This document shows positions 61,870-64,000 of a stretch of DNA of 64,000 nt, piece by piece. A program made the translations under genes and the position numbers. The notes below the pieces were generated by a model. That model was not told where the DNA came from, did no database searches, and saw only the letters and a program-made list of their open reading frames with translations. The stretch is taken from positions 248,001 through 312,000 of the forward strand of contig NZ_BBOM01000006.1 in NCBI RefSeq assembly GCF_000974485.1, written 5' to 3'. The stretch comes from Streptomyces sp. NBRC 109706. GTDB lineage: Bacteria > Actinomycetota > Actinomycetes > Streptomycetales > Streptomycetaceae. The stretch's first letter is position 1, and every line of letters begins with the position of its first letter.

Positions 61870-63410
61870 GTACCCCAGCCGATCTGGCCGATCTGTGGGC
61901 CGCCTTCCCGCCCGACACCTCGACAGACCCTGGCGAACCCGTCTGGGATGAGCCCGTGCCGCTCTCGCCCCGGCGGGAGTTGCCGCCGTTCCCTATCAGT
62001 GCGTTGCCCGGGTGGTTGGGCGGCATGGTGGCGGCTGTCGCTGAGGAGACCCAGACCCCGGTGGACCTGGCCGGTTGTCTGGGGCTGTCGGTGCTGGCCG
62101 CCGCTGCCGGTGGTCGGGCCGTGGTGTCGGTGCGTGGTCGGTGGCGCGAGCCGGTCAACCTCTACACCGCCGTCGCGCTCCCGCCCGGCAATCGCAAGAG
62201 CGCCGTCTTCTCCTTGATGACCACACCCTTGATGGGTGCCGAGAAGGCTCTGGTGGAATCCTCGACAGCCGCCCGTGCGGAAGCCGAGACGACCGCTCGT
62301 CTGGCGAAGGCCGCCGCTGACAAGGCTGCGGCGAAGGCAGCGAACGCCGACCCGGAGACGCGTGATGCCCTGACGGCTGAGGCGATCTCGCTGGCTCAGG
62401 CCGCCGAGGACATCAAGGTGCCGGCCAAGCCGCAGCTCGTCGCTGATGATGTGACACCGGAGAACCTGGCCACGCTGCTGGCCGAGCAGGAGGGCCGTCT
62501 CGCGGTGCTCTCGCCCGAGGGCGGCATCTTCGACATCATCGCCGGCCGCTACTCCGGCGCCCCCAACATGGAGATCTTCCTCAAGGGCCACGCCGGGGAC
62601 ATGGTGCGCGTCAACCGGCAGGGACGCGACGCGCAGTACATCGAACAGCCCGCCGTCACGATGGGCCTCGCGGTCCAACCCGAAGTCCTCGACTCCATCG
62701 GCCAGATCAAGGGCGCGGACGGGCGGGGCCTGCTGGCCCGCTTCCTGTACGCGCTGCCTGACTCCCTCGTCGGGCGCCGCAACCTCACCCCCGACCTCAT
62801 CCCCGAAGAGGTAGCCGACACCTACACACGCCAGCTCGGGGCCCTGGCCATGGACTTGGCCGGCTGGACCGACCCCGCCATCCTGACGCTCTCCCCCGAG
62901 GCCGACGCCGTGATGCTGGCCTACCAGAAGGTCACCGAATCCCGCATCGGCAAGGGCGGCCCACTCGCTCCGATCGTCAAGTGGGCCAGCAAACGCGACG
63001 GCGCCGTCGCCCGCATCGCCGGGCTACTCCACCTCGCCACCCACGGCCAGGACGCCATGCGCCTGCCCATCGACGCGGCCACCATGACCGCCGCCACCGA
63101 GTTGGGCGACTACTTCACCACCCACGCCCTACAGGTATTCGACGCCATGGCCGCCGACCCCGCACACGACGCGGCCCGCCACATCCACACCCACCTCGGA
63201 TCACGACGCACAAACAGCTTCACCAAACGCGAGCTGTTCCGCCAGCTCCCCCGCAGCGAGTTCCCCGCCATGGCCGACCTCGACCCCGCCCTGAACCTCC
63301 TGGAAGAACACGGCTGGATCAGGCGCCAACCCCAGCCGCCCCGCACCGGACGCGGCCGACCCCCCTCCCCCCGCTACGACACCCACCCCCGCTACACCCA
63401 CCCCAGCTGA
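61866..63410 (+). CDS. DUF3987 (YfjI-type) replicative helicase-like protein
   Basis: It encodes 514 residues. A RecA-like core carries the motif LPPGNRKSAVFSLM in place of a standard Walker A (GxGKS), with a downstream VLSPEGGIFDIIAGRYSG (Walker B region). An Ala/Glu-rich helical insert lies at about 120-185. The C-terminal winged-helix-like segment is TKRELFRQLPRSEF. DUF3987 proteins partner with Prim-Pol in Streptomyces AICE replication. Its TGA stop is also the start of the first TGACAGAAA repeat. Confidence 0.85.
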   Translation: MSTPADLADLWAAFPPDTSTDPGEPVWDEPVPLSPRRELPPFPISALPGWLGGMVAAVAEETQTPVDLAGCLGLSVLAAAAGGRAVVSVRGRWREPVNLYTAVALPPGNRKSAVFSLMTTPLMGAEKALVESSTAARAEAETTARLAKAAADKAAAKAANADPETRDALTAEAISLAQAAEDIKVPAKPQLVADDVTPENLATLLAEQEGRLAVLSPEGGIFDIIAGRYSGAPNMEIFLKGHAGDMVRVNRQGRDAQYIEQPAVTMGLAVQPEVLDSIGQIKGADGRGLLARFLYALPDSLVGRRNLTPDLIPEEVADTYTRQLGALAMDLAGWTDPAILTLSPEADAVMLAYQKVTESRIGKGGPLAPIVKWASKRDGAVARIAGLLHLATHGQDAMRLPIDAATMTAATELGDYFTTHALQVFDAMAADPAHDAARHIHTHLGSRRTNSFTKRELFRQLPRSEFPAMADLDPALNLLEEHGWIRRQPQPPRTGRGRPPSPRYDTHPRYTHPS

Positions 63411-63651
63411 CAGAAACCCCAACCCACTGACAGAAAAGACAGAAACCAGCGACACCACCCCTGACCTGCAACTTCACCCCCACAGGCAGGCGCTGACAGA
63501 ACTCCGCGAAAGTCCGACAGAAACCCCACCCCACCGGCAACCACAGCCAGGGCCCGCTTTCTGTCGGACTTCCCGAACTTTCTGTCACACACCCCCACGC
63601 CAACAAAACCACAGGTCAAGGCCACATCCACGACTTCTGTCATTTCTGTCA
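63408..63651. repeat. nine TGACAGAAA-type repeats upstream of xis
   Basis: Forward copies (T/C/A-GACAGAA) start at 63408, 63428, 63437, 63494 and 63515. Reverse copies (TTTCTGTCA/G or one-base variants) start at 63558, 63579, 63634 and 63643. All forward copies lie left, all reverse copies right, with 20-21-base spacing in several pairs. It is a non-coding 306-base gap. Candidate replication origin (iterons) or excisionase/repressor sites. Confidence 0.8.
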
Positions 63652-63716
63652 ACGCCAGACGAATAAACGAGAGCCACGTCCACAGCCAACACCGCCTCCC
63701 CCGAGGAGAAGTGACC

Positions 63717-63908
63717 ATGCCCCCCGAGCGCATGATGCTCACGCTGCCCGAGGTACTTGCCGAGATCCGTGTGAGCCGAGCCGCCTTCTACCGAATGCGA
63801 GCGCGGGGACGAGCCCCCGTGCTGATCAAGCTGGCCAACGGCCACATCCGTTGCCGGCGCGCGGACCTTGACGCGTGGTGGAACGAGCAGGGGAACGCCG
63901 CCGCCTGA
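63717..63908 (+). CDS. xis: excisionase (MerR/Xis-type HTH)
   Basis: This 63-residue winged-helix protein: LTLPEVLAEIRVSRAAFYRM (HTH), then APVLIKLANGHIRCRRADLD (wing) and a short tail. It biases the integrase towards excision. ATG 63717 is preferred, nine bases after GAGGAG; an overlapping GTG at 63711 is too close. Directly upstream of the integrase start, as in pSAM2 and SLP1 relatives. Confidence 0.9.
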   Translation: MPPERMMLTLPEVLAEIRVSRAAFYRMRARGRAPVLIKLANGHIRCRRADLDAWWNEQGNAAA

Positions 63909-63936
63909 CAACGACCAATAACGAACCAGTCCCACC

Positions 63937-63966
63937 GGGGCGCGTGCCGATATCGGCACGCGCCCC
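63937..63966. terminator. 30-bp perfect palindrome between xis and int
   Basis: GGGGCGCGTGCCGAT and its complement. It would reduce read-through from xis to int, or act as a regulatory hairpin before the integrase start. Confidence 0.75.
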
Positions 63967-63988
63967 TTCCCTTGCCTTGAGGAGCACG

Positions 63989-64000
63989 TTGCTTACCTAC
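63989..64000 (+). CDS. int: tyrosine integrase, first codons only
   Basis: TTG CTT ACC TAC after TTGAGGAGCACG gives MLTY, the usual opening of Streptomyces AICE integrases. Only four codons are in the window, so the call rests on the start sequence and the position after xis. Confidence 0.55.

Larger units (their letters stand above)
47231..64000. mobile_element. AICE (integrative and conjugative element) in tRNA-Ser(TGA), right end beyond window
   Basis: The left border is the 3' part of a tRNA-Ser(TGA) lacking its 5' half. Content has the order typical of pSAM2-like elements: GntR-type repressor, small spread genes, FtsK-type TraB, SpdD, NUDIX, Prim-Pol, DUF3987 helicase-like, excisionase, integrase. 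The integrase gene starts at the last bases, so the right att and the restored tRNA should lie ~1.3 kb past the window. All visible modules are open, so it may be functional. Confidence 0.88.

Overview
The window is high-GC actinomycete DNA, almost certainly from the chromosome of a Streptomyces or close relative. The evidence is codon use with G/C at nearly every third position, a germacradienol/geosmin synthase, a Streptomyces subtilisin inhibitor homologue, several sigma-factor genes including two SigB/F-type genes side by side, an F420-type oxidoreductase, and a Streptomyces-type integrative element at the right end.

1-33 kb is chromosomal. It holds a cold-shock protein with a hairpin in its leader, a PL11 rhamnogalacturonan lyase, geosmin synthase and a photolyase/SDR operon. 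A compact three-gene operon follows (chorismate-lyase-like, 4-hydroxybenzoate-hydroxylase-like, UbiA prenyltransferase). Next come an M28 peptidase and a conserved block: upp, tadA-associated protein, tadA, tRNA-Ser(CGA) and two SigB/F-type sigma genes. A GH16 glucanase, an LLM oxidoreductase and an HhH-GPD repair protein follow. At 29.77-32.74 kb lies a tightly packed operon that I cannot match to a known pathway. It encodes a severely shortened HPPD/hydroxymandelate-synthase-like protein, an alpha/beta hydrolase, a Gly/Ser-rich small ORF, three DsrE-like proteins of which only the middle one has cysteines, and an acyl carrier protein. It reads like a sulfur-handling or carrier-protein-based biosynthetic module and is my main candidate for an undescribed system.

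33.8-38.9 kb is a graveyard of integrative elements beside tRNA-Arg(ACG). An exact 43-bp copy of the tRNA 3' end lies at 35.34 kb and a diverged one at 33.86 kb. Between them and the intact tRNA are a truncated XRE/DUF5919-type regulator, a frameshifted and an intact copy of the same cysteine-bearing protein, an XRE-TPR regulator, cutA, and the last ~50 codons of a tyrosine integrase.

39-47 kb is chromosomal again: tRNA-Ser(GCT), an SSI-family protease inhibitor, a 1276-residue PAS/degenerate-kinase/double-receiver protein, a SigE-family sigma factor with an array of GCATATGCC boxes upstream, a small secreted protein, and an ECF-like sigma factor with a partner gene.

47.23 kb to the right edge is an apparently complete actinomycete integrative and conjugative element (AICE). 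It is inserted in the 3' end of tRNA-Ser(TGA), and its integrase begins at the last bases of the window. Regulation is by a GntR/HutC repressor with two matching inverted-repeat operators, plus a coupled GNAT gene. Transfer and spread functions are a run of small overlapping genes, a coiled-coil membrane protein, an Arg/Gly-rich membrane protein, TraB and an SpdD-like protein. Accessory functions are a NUDIX hydrolase inside a local duplication and a PP2C phosphatase. Replication is by a Prim-Pol and a DUF3987 helicase-like protein, followed by a 9-copy TGACAGAAA repeat field, then xis and int. Three non-coding or semi-coding repeat systems stand out: 21-bp-phased GTTCAC/GTGAAC motifs at 52 kb, a perfect stem-loop plus 14-bp direct repeats after traB, and the TGACAGAAA field before xis.
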